Source: Streptomyces sp. SID12501
GTDB lineage: Bacteria > Actinomycetota > Actinomycetes > Streptomycetales > Streptomycetaceae
Length of the DNA stretch: 64,000 nt
Direction: 5' to 3'
NCBI RefSeq assembly: GCF_010550245.1
Contig: NZ_JAAGLU010000027.1
Location: 1 to 64,000, forward strand
Below are positions 49,822-58,755 of the stretch, in pieces. Made by a program: the position numbers and the translations under genes. How positions within the stretch are numbered: the stretch's first letter is position 1; the number at the start of each line of letters is the position of its first letter. The notes below the pieces were generated by a model that saw only the letters and a list, made by a program, of their open reading frames with translations, had not been told where the DNA came from and searched no databases.

Positions 49822-50633
49822 GGGGTGGCCTCCTCACCGAGATAGGCCCGTACGACGTCCGGGTCGTTCTGTACGTCCGCCGGGGCCCCGTCCGCGATCA
49901 GCCGGCCGAAGTCCAGGACCGTGACCGTGTCCGCGAGTCTCATCACCACCCCCATGTCGTGCTCCACCAGGACGATCGAGATGCCGAGGCTGTCGCGGAC
50001 CCCGGCGATGACGGCCGCGACCCGGCGCCGTTCGTCGGCGGTCATCCCGGCCACCGGTTCGTCGAGGAGCAGCAGCCGGGGCTCCATGCACAGGGCCCTG
50101 GCGAGTTCAGCGAGCTTCTGCTGCCCGTAGGGCAGGGAGCCGGCGGGGCGTCCCAGGTGCGCCTCCAGACCGACGAACTCGGCGATCTCCCGCACGCGCG
50201 CGCGGTGCCTGCGTTCCTCGTGTGCCGCCGACGGCAGCCGGAGTCCGGCGGCGACGAACCCGGTTTTCGTCAGCCGGTGGCGGCCGAGCAGCAGGCTGTC
50301 CTCGACGGTGGCGTGGGGCGGCAGGGCGAGGTTCTGGAAGATACGGGCGACACCGAGGCCGGCGATGCGATGCGGGGCCATGCCGGTCAGCTCGTGCTCG
50401 CCGAAGCGGACGCTGCCGGAGGTGGCCCGGTAGACACCGGACAGGACGTTGAAGCAGGTGGACTTGCCCGCGCCGTTGGGGCCGATCAGGGCGTGGACGG
50501 TGCCGGGGCGGACCGTGAAGCTGACGTCGTCGAGGGCGAGCAGGCCGGCGAAGCGGACGGTGAGGTGATCAACGTTGAGGGAGGGTACGGCGTGGGCGTC
50601 AATGGTGGACGCCGGTCCGTCAAGTGTGGTCAA
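49818..50633 (-). CDS. livG: ABC importer ATP-binding protein LivG
   Basis: The 271-residue ATPase has Walker A GPNGAGKST, a LivG-type insertion around LTGMAPHRIAGLGVARIFQN, signature LPYGQQKLAELARAL and Walker B RLLLLDEPVAGMT. The signature starts LPYGQQ rather than LSGGQ, as is normal for LivG. It lies 6 bp after livF. Confidence 0.92.
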   Translation of the reverse strand: MTTLDGPASTIDAHAVPSLNVDHLTVRFAGLLALDDVSFTVRPGTVHALIGPNGAGKSTCFNVLSGVYRATSGSVRFGEHELTGMAPHRIAGLGVARIFQNLALPPHATVEDSLLLGRHRLTKTGFVAAGLRLPSAAHEERRHRARVREIAEFVGLEAHLGRPAGSLPYGQQKLAELARALCMEPRLLLLDEPVAGMTADERRRVAAVIAGVRDSLGISIVLVEHDMGVVMRLADTVTVLDFGRLIADGAPADVQNDPDVVRAYLGEEATP

Positions 50634-50639
50634 TGTGGA

Positions 50640-51566
50640 TCAACTCTCCCATCTGGTCAACCTCGGAGTGGACCGCGTCAACCCGGACGCACCCGCTCCG
50701 CCCGTCGCCCCCGTCGCCCCTGCCGCGTCCGCCGCCGCGTCCTCGTCCACCACGCCCAGATAGCGGCGCCGTACCTCGTCGGAGGCGGCGAGTTCGGCGC
50801 AGGGACCGGAAAGGGTGACCTCCCCGACCTCCAGGACATAGGCCTGGGTGGCCAGCCGAAGCGCCAGAGCGGCGTTCTGTTCGACGAGCAGGACGGAGGT
50901 GCCCTGGGCGTTGATCTCGCGCACGGTGTCGGCGATCCGCGCGGCCATCAGCGGGGCCAGGCCGAGTGACGGCTCGTCGAGGAGCAGGACCTTGGGGGCG
51001 GCCATGAGGGCACGCGCGACAGCCAGCATCTGCTGCTCGCCGCCCGACAGCAGTCCGGCGCGCTGCTGGGCGCGCTCGGCGAGGACGGGGAACAGTTCGT
51101 GCACGCGGCGCAGGGCGGCGGCCCGTTCCACACGTCCGCCGCTCGCGCCGAGCGCTCCGGCGCGCAGATTGTCGGCGACGGTCATCCGGGCGAACACCCG
51201 CCGCCCTTCCGGGACCTGGGACACACCGGCGGCCACCACCCGGTCGGGGGCGAGCCCGTCGATCCGGCGGCCGCCGAGCGTGACGGTGCCGCCGGTCGTC
51301 GCCCCGCCCTGGAAGGAGAGGGTGCGGCTGATGGCCCGTAACAGCGTGGACTTGCCTGCGCCGTTGCTGCCCAGCACCGTCACGACGGCCGCCTCGGGCA
51401 CCTCCAGCGACACCCGGCGAAGGGCACGCACGGGCCCGTACCCGACCGACAGATCCCGTACGACGAGATCGGCGCCACCCGGAGAGCTGCCCGAAGCCCC
51501 ACGCGGAGATCTGCCCGCGGAACCGCCCGTAGGGCCGTCCGGAGATCCCCTTGTCCCACCGCCCAT
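50640..51566 (-). CDS. livF: ABC importer ATP-binding protein LivF
   Basis: From the ATG at 51566 (GGAGGGAG upstream; a GTG at 51587 is less well placed) the product is 308 residues. Walker A is GSNGAGKST, signature LLSGGEQQMLAVARAL and Walker B KVLLLDEPSLGLA. A Gly/Ser/Pro-rich N-terminal extension of about 30 residues and an Ala/Gly-rich C-terminal tail frame the cassette; both are unusual for LivF. It leads the operon livF-G-H-M-K and is divergent from the PucR regulator. Confidence 0.92.
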   Translation of the reverse strand: MGGGTRGSPDGPTGGSAGRSPRGASGSSPGGADLVVRDLSVGYGPVRALRRVSLEVPEAAVVTVLGSNGAGKSTLLRAISRTLSFQGGATTGGTVTLGGRRIDGLAPDRVVAAGVSQVPEGRRVFARMTVADNLRAGALGASGGRVERAAALRRVHELFPVLAERAQQRAGLLSGGEQQMLAVARALMAAPKVLLLDEPSLGLAPLMAARIADTVREINAQGTSVLLVEQNAALALRLATQAYVLEVGEVTLSGPCAELAASDEVRRRYLGVVDEDAAADAAGATGATGGAGASGLTRSTPRLTRWES

Positions 51567-51764
51567 GGCGTCTGCTCCCTCCCGCACACACGTCCGGTGT
51601 GGCGCTCACCCCAGCACCGGGGCGGGCGTCCGTCCACGGGTCGCGACCGAACCCGCGCCGAAACGTGGCCGGGGACCAGTCGGCTCCCCCACCCGTTGTG
51701 CACGCGCACAACGCTGCGTGTCAGGGGCCTGCCGAAGGTGCGCGCAGGGTGGCATCCTCCGTTC

Positions 51765-53000
51765 ATGGGACCGCGCAGAAGGCGTACGGGTCATGACTGG
51801 CAGGTGCTCGCCGACTCCTGCACGGCGCTGCTGGAACGGGTGCCGGAGCTGGTGGACGAACATGTGCGGCAACTGTCGGAGCACTCCCCCGTCTACGGCC
51901 AGGTCCTCCCGTACGACCAGCAGTGGCGGGAGGCGGAGGAGGCGATGCGGATCGGCATCGGGACGATCTCCGCACCCCGGGGCTCCCCGCGCCGCGACCT
52001 GGAGTACGCGGAGGACGCGGGCCGGCGCCGCGCCCAGCAGGGACTGCCGCTGGAACTGCTGGTGCACGCGTACCGGAGTGCGGGCTATCTGGTCTGGGAC
52101 GCGCTGCTGGAGGGCGTCGGCGGCCAGGACCCGGAACGGCTCGGCGTCCTGATGCGGTCGGCGACCCTGGTGTGGGCGGCGATCGACGCGCAGGCGGCGA
52201 CGGCGTCCGAGGCCTACCGGGCGACCGAGATGGAGTTACGGCGGCGCACGGACGAGCAGTTGCAGGCCTTACTGGACGCGCTGCTCGACGGTCAGGAGTC
52301 ACCGGGGCTGGCCGCCAGGGCAGCGGCGGGGCTCGATCTGCCGGAGCGGGGCGCGTACGCGGTGGTGGTGCTGCGGGCGGAGCGGCGGGATCCCCGGGAG
52401 GCCTTCCACCGGCCGTTACGGGGCGCCGGGTACCGGTTCGTGTGGCGGATGCGGGCCGACCAGGAGGTGGGCGTGGTGCTGCTGGGGCCCGACCAGGGGC
52501 TCGACGCGGTGGCGCAGGCGCTGAGCGGGCGGTGCTCGGGGGCGGGCGGGATCAGTCCCGTCGTACCGGGGCTGGCCGAGCTGGGGCGGGCCCGGCGGCT
52601 GGCCGAACTGGCGTTGCGTACCTGCCTGCCGGACGCGAGTGAGGTCGTACGCCTGGATCAGCGGATGCCGACGGCGCTGGTGGTGAGCCAGCCGGAACTC
52701 GCGAACCGGCTGGTCTCGGCCGTCTTCGGCGCGCTGGTCGGGCTGGAGCCCGCCGACCGGGAGGTGCTGCTGGAGACCCTCGACGTGTGGCTGGCCTGCG
52801 AGGGGTCGGCGGGCCGGGCGGCGGGGCGGCTGTACTGCCACCGCAACACGGTGTTCAACCGGCTGCGGCGGCTGGAACAGCTGACGTCCCGGTCGCTGGC
52901 CAGACCACGGGACCTGATCGAGATGACGCTGGCGCTGGACGCGTACCGGCTGTCGGGGCCGGCGGGCGCGCAGGAGGAGACCGCACGCCTTGCCCAGTGA
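51765..53000 (+). CDS. PucR/CdaR-type transcriptional regulator
   Basis: The 411-residue protein has an N-terminal sensory domain with a RsbRD-like helix pattern (LPLELLVHAYRSAGYLVWDA), a GGDEF-like central region and a C-terminal PucR helix-turn-helix (GRLYCHRNTVFNRLRRLEQL near 358-377). Such proteins activate catabolic or transport genes in response to a metabolite. Divergence from the liv operon with a shared 198-bp intergenic region makes that operon the likely target. Long GC-biased open frame upstream of the ATG was discounted because the first domain starts after GHDWQVLADSC. Confidence 0.87.
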   Translation: MGPRRRRTGHDWQVLADSCTALLERVPELVDEHVRQLSEHSPVYGQVLPYDQQWREAEEAMRIGIGTISAPRGSPRRDLEYAEDAGRRRAQQGLPLELLVHAYRSAGYLVWDALLEGVGGQDPERLGVLMRSATLVWAAIDAQAATASEAYRATEMELRRRTDEQLQALLDALLDGQESPGLAARAAAGLDLPERGAYAVVVLRAERRDPREAFHRPLRGAGYRFVWRMRADQEVGVVLLGPDQGLDAVAQALSGRCSGAGGISPVVPGLAELGRARRLAELALRTCLPDASEVVRLDQRMPTALVVSQPELANRLVSAVFGALVGLEPADREVLLETLDVWLACEGSAGRAAGRLYCHRNTVFNRLRRLEQLTSRSLARPRDLIEMTLALDAYRLSGPAGAQEETARLAQ

Positions 53001-53022
53001 CGCGGTCGGCGCCCTGCGGGCC

Positions 53023-54192
53023 TCAGACCAGGAAGTCCCGTCCGATGTTCTCCGCGACCCGTTCCAGGAGCGGCCCGGCGTCGGAGATGCACTTGGCGAG
53101 GTCCGGCTCGATCTCCGTCAGGGGGTACGCGCGGCGGATGCCGGCCCGGCCCAGCGCCTCCGGGCGCAGGGCCAGGCGCCCGCAGACCGCGACGACCTCG
53201 CGGCCCTCGGCCCGGGCCGCCGCGGCGACGCCGGCCGGGGCCTTGCCGTGCAGGGTCTGCTCGTCGAGGGAGCCCTCGCCGGTGATCACCAGCGTGGCGC
53301 GGTCCAGCGCGGACGCGAAGCCGAGGACGTCGAGCATGACCTCGATGCCGGGCCGGAACCGGGCGCCCAGGACCAGGGCGCCGTAACCGATGCCACCGGC
53401 GGCGCCCGCACCCGGCGCGGTCGCGTACCCGGCGGCCTTCGCGCCGAGCGCCGTCTCCAGGATCTTCGCGTAGTGCGCGAGGGCCTCGTCCAGGGCGGCC
53501 ACGTCGTCCGGGGAGGCGCCCTTCTGCGGGCCGTACACCGCGGGCGCGCCCTTCGGCCCGGTCAGCGGGTTGTCCACGTCGCTGGCCAGCACGAAGTCGA
53601 CGTCCGCGAGGCGGGTGTCGAGGCCCGAGAGGTCGGCCGAGGCGAGTCCGTCCAGGCCGCCGCCGCCGGGCGGCACGGACTCGCCGTCGGCGTCCAGGAA
53701 GCGTGCGCCGAGCGCGGAGAGCATGCCCGCGCCTCCGTCGGTGGTGGCGCTGCCGCCGACCCCGAAGACGATCGTGCGCGCGCCCGCGTCGAGCGCGGCC
53801 CGCAGCAGTTCTCCGGAGCCGTACGTCGATGCCGTGAGCGGCGCGAAGACGCCAGCGGGCAGCCGCTGGAGCCCGCTCGCCTCCGCCATCTCCACCACGG
53901 CGGTGTCGCCGCGCAGCGCGAACGCGGCCGTCACCTCGTGCCCGAGCGGCCCCGCGACCCGTACCTCACGCCGTTCGAATCCGGCGGCGACAGCGGCGTC
54001 CACGGTCCCGTCGCCGCCGTCGGCCACGGGAAGCGACTCGACCTCGACACCGGGGGCGGCCCTGCGCAGCCCGGCGGTCACCCGCTCGGCGACCTCCACA
54101 GCCGTCAGCGATCCCTTGAACTTGTCGGCGGCGATCAGCACCCGAGTCGTCCGCGCGCCTGTCACCTTCGCCGAAACCGCAGCGTCCGCCAC
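53023..54192 (-). CDS. glxK: Glycerate kinase
   Basis: The 389-residue protein starts (GTG) with VLIAADKFKGSLTAVEVAER and has LPVADGGDGTVDAAV and FGVGGSATTDGGAGMLSALG, the substrate- and nucleotide-binding glycine motifs of the GarK/GlxK family. It phosphorylates D-glycerate to 2-phosphoglycerate. It could assimilate glyoxylate-derived glycerate, which fits loosely with Mcl releasing glyoxylate 10 kb away, but no direct link is shown. It converges with the PucR gene. Confidence 0.92.
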   Translation of the reverse strand: MADAAVSAKVTGARTTRVLIAADKFKGSLTAVEVAERVTAGLRRAAPGVEVESLPVADGGDGTVDAAVAAGFERREVRVAGPLGHEVTAAFALRGDTAVVEMAEASGLQRLPAGVFAPLTASTYGSGELLRAALDAGARTIVFGVGGSATTDGGAGMLSALGARFLDADGESVPPGGGGLDGLASADLSGLDTRLADVDFVLASDVDNPLTGPKGAPAVYGPQKGASPDDVAALDEALAHYAKILETALGAKAAGYATAPGAGAAGGIGYGALVLGARFRPGIEVMLDVLGFASALDRATLVITGEGSLDEQTLHGKAPAGVAAAARAEGREVVAVCGRLALRPEALGRAGIRRAYPLTEIEPDLAKCISDAGPLLERVAENIGRDFLV

Positions 54193-54407
54193 CCTGTATT
54201 CCCCTTGCTCTCGGCCCCGTACACGTCAGGGCAGTCGCGCCGCTGCGACCTTAACCGCAGGAGACCCGCCCCGTCATGCCTTCCCGGCCGCTCACAGCCC
54301 GGGCGTTCGTGCCCGCGCGAAGTGCGCGAAGTGACGGACCGCACCCGCAGGTGTGACGGAACATCGACGGACGTCTCCGGGTCATCTCCCCTGGTTACGC
54401 TTCCCGG

Positions 54408-54899
54408 ATGACCATTCAAGACTTCGCCACGTACATCGCCGGCCTGCCCCGTGTCCTGGCCGGCGCCGCCGCGCTCTTCCGTGACGCCGACGGACGGATC
54501 CTGCTCGTCGAGCCCAACTACCGTGAGGGCTGGGCTCTTCCGGGCGGCACGATCGAGTCGGACGACGGGGAGACCCCGCGCCAGGGGGCACGCCGGGAGA
54601 CCCTTGAGGAGATCGGCCTCGACCGTGAACTCGGCCGTCTGCTGGCCGTCGACTGGGTCCACATCGCGGGCCACCCGCCGCTGGTGGCGTACCTGTACGA
54701 CGGTGGCGTCCTCGGCGAGGACGAGCTGAAGTCGATCACCTTGCAGGAGGAGGAGTTGCTGTCGTGGCGGCTGGTAGCGCGCGAGGACCTCGCCGGGTAC
54801 CTCCAGGGCTCCCTGGGCCGCCGGGTACTGCACGCCCTCGACGTCCTGGCGGAGGGCGGGGGAACGGCGGAACTGGAGAACGGCAGCCGGGTGGCCTGA
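54408..54899 (+). CDS. Nudix hydrolase
   Basis: The 163-residue protein has the Nudix box ending GETPRQGARRETLEEIG, with the REx2EExG core intact. The segment before it (GGTIESDDGE) is two residues longer than the usual GGxxExGE loop. It hydrolyses a nucleoside diphosphate linked to another group, possibly a damaged nucleotide. The substrate is not predictable. It converges with the small antitoxin-like gene 20 bp away. Confidence 0.9.
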   Translation: MTIQDFATYIAGLPRVLAGAAALFRDADGRILLVEPNYREGWALPGGTIESDDGETPRQGARRETLEEIGLDRELGRLLAVDWVHIAGHPPLVAYLYDGGVLGEDELKSITLQEEELLSWRLVAREDLAGYLQGSLGRRVLHALDVLAEGGGTAELENGSRVA

Positions 54900-54919
54900 C
54901 GAGCACCCCAGGACGCGGT

Positions 54920-55126
54920 TCAGCCCTGGACGTCCGGCGGCGTCACATCGTCCGCCGCCCGTCGCCAGTCGTCGCGCTCGGCGACACGGGCCTCCGTGCG
55001 GTGGCCGCGGGCGATGTAGTCACGTACGACGAGTTCGACGGCGTCCTGCGGGTTCCCGACGCCCGCGAGCACCATGACTTCGACGACGAGTTCGGCGTCG
55101 AGCGAGACGGAGACCTTGGCTGCCAT
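54920..55126 (-). CDS. Orphan VapB-like antitoxin
   Basis: The 68-residue protein begins MAAKVSVSLDAELVVEVMVL and continues VGNPQDAVELVVRDYIARG, the ribbon-helix-helix pattern of VapB/DUF2191 antitoxins. The rest is a charged C-terminal tail that would normally wrap a toxin. No PIN-domain VapC follows; the downstream gene is the convergent Nudix hydrolase. It may act as a stand-alone DNA-binding protein. Confidence 0.7.
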   Translation of the reverse strand: MAAKVSVSLDAELVVEVMVLAGVGNPQDAVELVVRDYIARGHRTEARVAERDDWRRAADDVTPPDVQG

Positions 55127-55233
55127 GGGCGGACCCTAACACCGGGCGTCTGTTCGTACACCGGCTGCGGGAGACGGGCCTCGGGCCGTTAACCGGTCGC
55201 TGCCCCGAACCCCCGGGACCTACCCTCGGCAAC

Positions 55234-55971
55234 ATGACCAAGCCTCTCGTCGCCGTGCTCAGCGGCGCCGGCATCTCGACCGATTCCGGGATCCCCGACT
55301 ATCGCGGCCCGAACGGCCTGTGGCGGCGGGATCCCGAGGCCGAGAAGCTCGTGACGTACGACTACTACATGGGCGATCCCGAGATCCGGCGCCGTTCCTG
55401 GCAGATGCGGCGGCAGAACCGGACCCTCCAGGCCGAGCCCAACGCCGCGCACCTGGCCGTGGCCGAGCTGGAGCGGGCCGGGGTCCCCGTGCGGGTGATC
55501 ACGCAGAACGTCGACGGGCTGCACCAGCTCGCCGGGATGCCGGCCCGGAAGGTACTCGAACTGCACGGCACCGCAAGGGAGTTCGTGTGCACCAAGTGCC
55601 ACGCTCGCGGGCCCATGGAGGACGCCCTCGACCGGGTCGAGGCCGGCGAGGACGACCCCGCCTGCCTCATCTGCGGTGGGATCCTGAAGTCGGCGACCGT
55701 CATGTTCGGTCAGCGCCTCGACCCGGTCGTCCTCGGTGATGCCCTCGCCGTCACCAAGGCCTGCCAGGTGTTCATCGCCGTCGGAAGCAGCCTCCAGGTC
55801 CAGCCCGCCGCCGGGCTCGTCGGTGTCGCCGCCGACCATGGCGCCCGGCTCGTCATCGTCAACGCCGAGCCGACCCCGTACGACGACCGGGCCGACGAGG
55901 TCGTACGGGAACCGATCGGCACGGCCCTGCCCCAACTGCTGGGCGAGCTGAGGGAGTCCGGGGCAGCCTAG
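55234..55971 (+). CDS. SIR2-family NAD-dependent protein deacylase
   Basis: The 245-residue sirtuin has GAGIS (11-15), IPDYRGPNGLW, the NAD-binding QNVDGLHQLAG and the catalytic histidine in LELHGTAREF. Two zinc Cys pairs are CTKC near 117 and CLIC near 144, and SSLQVQPAAGL follows. It removes acyl groups from lysines, using NAD+, in the cytosol. It is a single gene ending 11 bp before the convergent GH2 gene. Confidence 0.93.
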   Translation: MTKPLVAVLSGAGISTDSGIPDYRGPNGLWRRDPEAEKLVTYDYYMGDPEIRRRSWQMRRQNRTLQAEPNAAHLAVAELERAGVPVRVITQNVDGLHQLAGMPARKVLELHGTAREFVCTKCHARGPMEDALDRVEAGEDDPACLICGGILKSATVMFGQRLDPVVLGDALAVTKACQVFIAVGSSLQVQPAAGLVGVAADHGARLVIVNAEPTPYDDRADEVVREPIGTALPQLLGELRESGAA

Positions 55972-55982
55972 GCGCGTGGAGT

Positions 55983-58556
55983 TCACGACGGCGGGGGCTC
56001 TGTGAGTCCCCCCGTCGTCACGACAGGTGTGGAAGTGACCGTCACCGCGGCGGCGGCCAGGCCGCTGCGCGTGGCGCGGACCGTGATGGCACCGGCGGTG
56101 CGCGTCGTGCGTACGAAGATCCTGTTGATGCCCGCTTCCGTGCTGACGTAGGACTGGAACACGCTGTACGGGACGCCCGGGTTGTGGCCGCCGAGGAGTT
56201 TCGCCGGGCCGGTGACCGTGAAGTCCACGCGGGTCTGGTCGGTCGGTACGCGGCGGCCCGCCGAGTCCACCGCCTCGACGTCGATCATCGCCACGTCGGT
56301 GCCGTCGGCCTTCAGTCCGTCGGGTGAGACGTGTGCCGTGAGACGGAGGGCGGCCGGTGTGCCCGTCGTCTGTTTCTGGGCGCGGGTCAGTTCGGTGCCG
56401 GCCGAGTCGTAGCCGACGGCGGTGATCGTGCCGGACTGCCACGCGACGTCCGTGAAGGTGTGCAGGAAGTCGTACTGGGGGGAGGTTGACGTGCCGACCG
56501 TCCTGCCGTTGACCAGCAGGTCCACCCGGGAGACGCCCGCGGCCATGACGTACACCGGCTTCACGGTGCCGGACGGGTAGGTCCAGTGGCCGACGATGTG
56601 CAGGTCGGGGGTCGGGCTCTGCATGACGCGGTGGGTGTAGTAGGTCTCCTTGGGGATGCGCACCGCGTCCACGCGGCCGGACAGGCGGCACGTCTCCCAG
56701 TTGTACTGGCGGCCGTGCTGGTTGGAGTCCGCCCAGGTCAGGGCCGCCGCCCCCGAGTAGCGCCGGTTGCCCGGGCCCTGGATGCGCTGGCTCCAGAACT
56801 CGTAGCGGGTGCTCGCGGCGACGGTGGCCGCGAAGTCCTCCGAGGTCCAGTGGTAGGTGACGTCCGGGCCGGTGACGTAGCCGAAGTCGGGTGGGGAGGC
56901 GGTGTCCCAGACGCGGCGCGGGGCCTCGTCGCGGGTGAACTCGGACTCGATGAGCGGCATGCGGTCGCGGGCGTAGTCGCTGTAGTGGCGGTTGAGCATC
57001 GTGCCGATGTACTCGCACTGGTCCACGGCCGCCGTGCCGCCGTAGGCGGAGTTGTCGGAGGTCGCCCGGGAGCCGATCGCGCGCATGCCGCTGGGGTCCC
57101 AGGTCTGCTTCAGCGCGCGCATCTGCTGCTGGTGGTCGGCGGACAGCCAGTTGTTGCCCGACTCCCAGAACAGGATGCTCGGGCTGTTGCGGAAGTAGAT
57201 CATCACGTCCCGCATCGCGGCGAGGCGCTGGTCCCACTGCACACCGGTGGCGTCGGCCTCCTTGTCCCCGGCGGGCTGGACCGACACCAGTCCGTACCGG
57301 TCGGTCATCCGGATGTTCGCGGGCTGCGCGGCGAGGTGCATCCAGCGGATCAGGTTGGCGTTGCTCTCCCGGATGAGCCGGCCGTCATGGTCGCGCAGCC
57401 ACTCGGGTACGGCGTCGCCGAGCACCGCCCATTCGTTGGTGGCGCGCTGCGCGTAGCCGGTGAGGAAGATCTGCTTGTCGTTGATGTACACGCCGCCGGT
57501 GCTCGCCCCACCACGGAACTCGGCCTTCCGGAAGCCGGTGCGCACCGTGTACGTGTCCACGACCGTCGTCCCCTCCGCGAGCGTCAACCTCACGGTGTAG
57601 AGGGCGGGGTACGACGGCGACCAGAAGTTCAGCCCGCTGATCCGGCTGCCGACCTTGAAGACATGACTGGTACCGGCGGCCAGCGTGACCGTCGAGGCGG
57701 GCAGCGTGCCGGCCGACGCGCCCTGCTCGTCGAGGACTTCGGCCGTCACCGAGAGCGTCCGGGACCGGTCCTCCTCGTTGCTGATCTGCGCCTCCGCGTT
57801 GATCGTCGCGGTGTGGCCGGAGACGTTGACGGCGGACGGGTAGACGTAGGTCCCCGTGGTGCCCAGGTTACTGAAGAGCGGGAGCGTGAAGTGGGTTTTC
57901 GGGACGACGTGCAGGATGACGTTGCGGGTGAGGCCTCCGAAGGTGGGGTTGAAGTCCCGGGTGTCCCACTGGAAAGGCATCGCGGTGGCGGATTCCGGCC
58001 GCCACTTGGTGTTGTCCGCGCAGATCGCGAGCACGTTGTCGGCGCCGAACAGGACCTCGTCGGTGAGGTCGAAGCCGAAGGGGGTGACGCCGGCCTCGTA
58101 GCTGCCGATCAGGACACCGTTCAGGTGGACCGTCGCCGCTTGGCGGATGCCCTCCAGTTCCAGGATCACCTTGTGGCCCGACTGCTCGGCCGGTAACTGA
58201 AAGCGCTTGCGGTACCAGGTCGGCTGCATCGCCACCGAGGACTCGCCCGAGCTGCCGATCCAGTTGTCGAAGGAGTCCACGTCGTTGTAGGTGTGCGGCG
58301 CGCTGACCACGGCCCATCCGGAGTCGTCGAACGCGATCCGTTCGGCGCCGACGACATTCGACTTGATGAACCGCCAGTCGAGATTCAGGCTGAATTTCTG
58401 CCGCTCAGTGGCCTCGACCTGCGCAGCCGACGCCTTCCCGCCCGCCGACAGGGCCGCCACGCCCACGCCCGCGGCGGCCCCTTGCAGTACGCGCCGTCTG
58501 CTCACGCGGTCGGAAGCGGACGGCGCGGTATCTGCGGAACGGCTGGTGAACTCCAT
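55983..58556 (-). CDS. Secreted glycoside hydrolase family 2 protein
   Basis: The 857-residue protein has a twin-arginine signal (RVSRRRVLQGAAAGVGVAAL) and then a GH2 sugar-binding domain, Ig-like domain and barrel (about 50-560). DUF4982 and further Ig-like domains complete it (GHWTYPSGTVKPVYVMAAGV; big-sandwich C-terminus). The nucleophile region is PLIESEFTRDEAPR. At the acid/base position, where GH2 has an N-E pair, the sequence is FWESGNNW, so the expected Glu is Asn. The enzyme may use a neighbouring Glu or be altered. Likely substrates are beta-galactosides or glucuronides. A LacI-like operator lies 70 bp upstream. Confidence 0.88.
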   Translation of the reverse strand: MEFTSRSADTAPSASDRVSRRRVLQGAAAGVGVAALSAGGKASAAQVEATERQKFSLNLDWRFIKSNVVGAERIAFDDSGWAVVSAPHTYNDVDSFDNWIGSSGESSVAMQPTWYRKRFQLPAEQSGHKVILELEGIRQAATVHLNGVLIGSYEAGVTPFGFDLTDEVLFGADNVLAICADNTKWRPESATAMPFQWDTRDFNPTFGGLTRNVILHVVPKTHFTLPLFSNLGTTGTYVYPSAVNVSGHTATINAEAQISNEEDRSRTLSVTAEVLDEQGASAGTLPASTVTLAAGTSHVFKVGSRISGLNFWSPSYPALYTVRLTLAEGTTVVDTYTVRTGFRKAEFRGGASTGGVYINDKQIFLTGYAQRATNEWAVLGDAVPEWLRDHDGRLIRESNANLIRWMHLAAQPANIRMTDRYGLVSVQPAGDKEADATGVQWDQRLAAMRDVMIYFRNSPSILFWESGNNWLSADHQQQMRALKQTWDPSGMRAIGSRATSDNSAYGGTAAVDQCEYIGTMLNRHYSDYARDRMPLIESEFTRDEAPRRVWDTASPPDFGYVTGPDVTYHWTSEDFAATVAASTRYEFWSQRIQGPGNRRYSGAAALTWADSNQHGRQYNWETCRLSGRVDAVRIPKETYYTHRVMQSPTPDLHIVGHWTYPSGTVKPVYVMAAGVSRVDLLVNGRTVGTSTSPQYDFLHTFTDVAWQSGTITAVGYDSAGTELTRAQKQTTGTPAALRLTAHVSPDGLKADGTDVAMIDVEAVDSAGRRVPTDQTRVDFTVTGPAKLLGGHNPGVPYSVFQSYVSTEAGINRIFVRTTRTAGAITVRATRSGLAAAAVTVTSTPVVTTGGLTEPPPS

Positions 58557-58624
58557 CGTCTACCGCCCTTCGAAGCGGGCGCCCATCGGCACACCCGCCC
58601 AGATTATTGCCATGAACGCGACAG

Positions 58625-58634
58625 AAAGCGCTTC
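58625..58634 (-). promoter_or_regulatory. LacI-family-type operator upstream of GH2
   Basis: The plus strand reads GAAAGCGCTTC, centred on the 8-bp palindrome AAGCGCTT (58626-58633). Central CG flanked by AAG/CTT is the classic LacI/GalR operator form that controls secreted glycosidases in streptomycetes. It lies about 70 bp before the GH2 start; the repressor gene is not in the window. Confidence 0.55.
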
Positions 58635-58704
58635 ACATCATGCGCCGAGGTGTGGCGGGCGACAAGGTGCGGGACGAAGGTCCTTCGAGTGAGGCGTGGG
58701 ACAG

Positions 58705-58740
58705 AAGGCGCAGGAGGTGCAGGAGGTGCAGGAGGTCCAG
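58705..58740. repeat. Short tandem GCAGGAGGT repeat
   Basis: The nonamer GCAGGAGGT or a close variant recurs about four times in a row (…GCGCAGGAGGT GCAGGAGGT GCAGGAGGT…). It lies just beyond the ogt stop and encodes nothing that can be supported. It contains ribosome-binding-site-like motifs by chance. Confidence 0.6.
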
Positions 58741-58755
58741 AAGCCGCGGGAGGAG

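Noticed and set aside
58705..58740. Coding potential or array of ribosome-binding sites in the GCAGGAGGT repeats
   Set aside because: No supported start codon follows in either direction; it looks like a simple repeat downstream of ogt.
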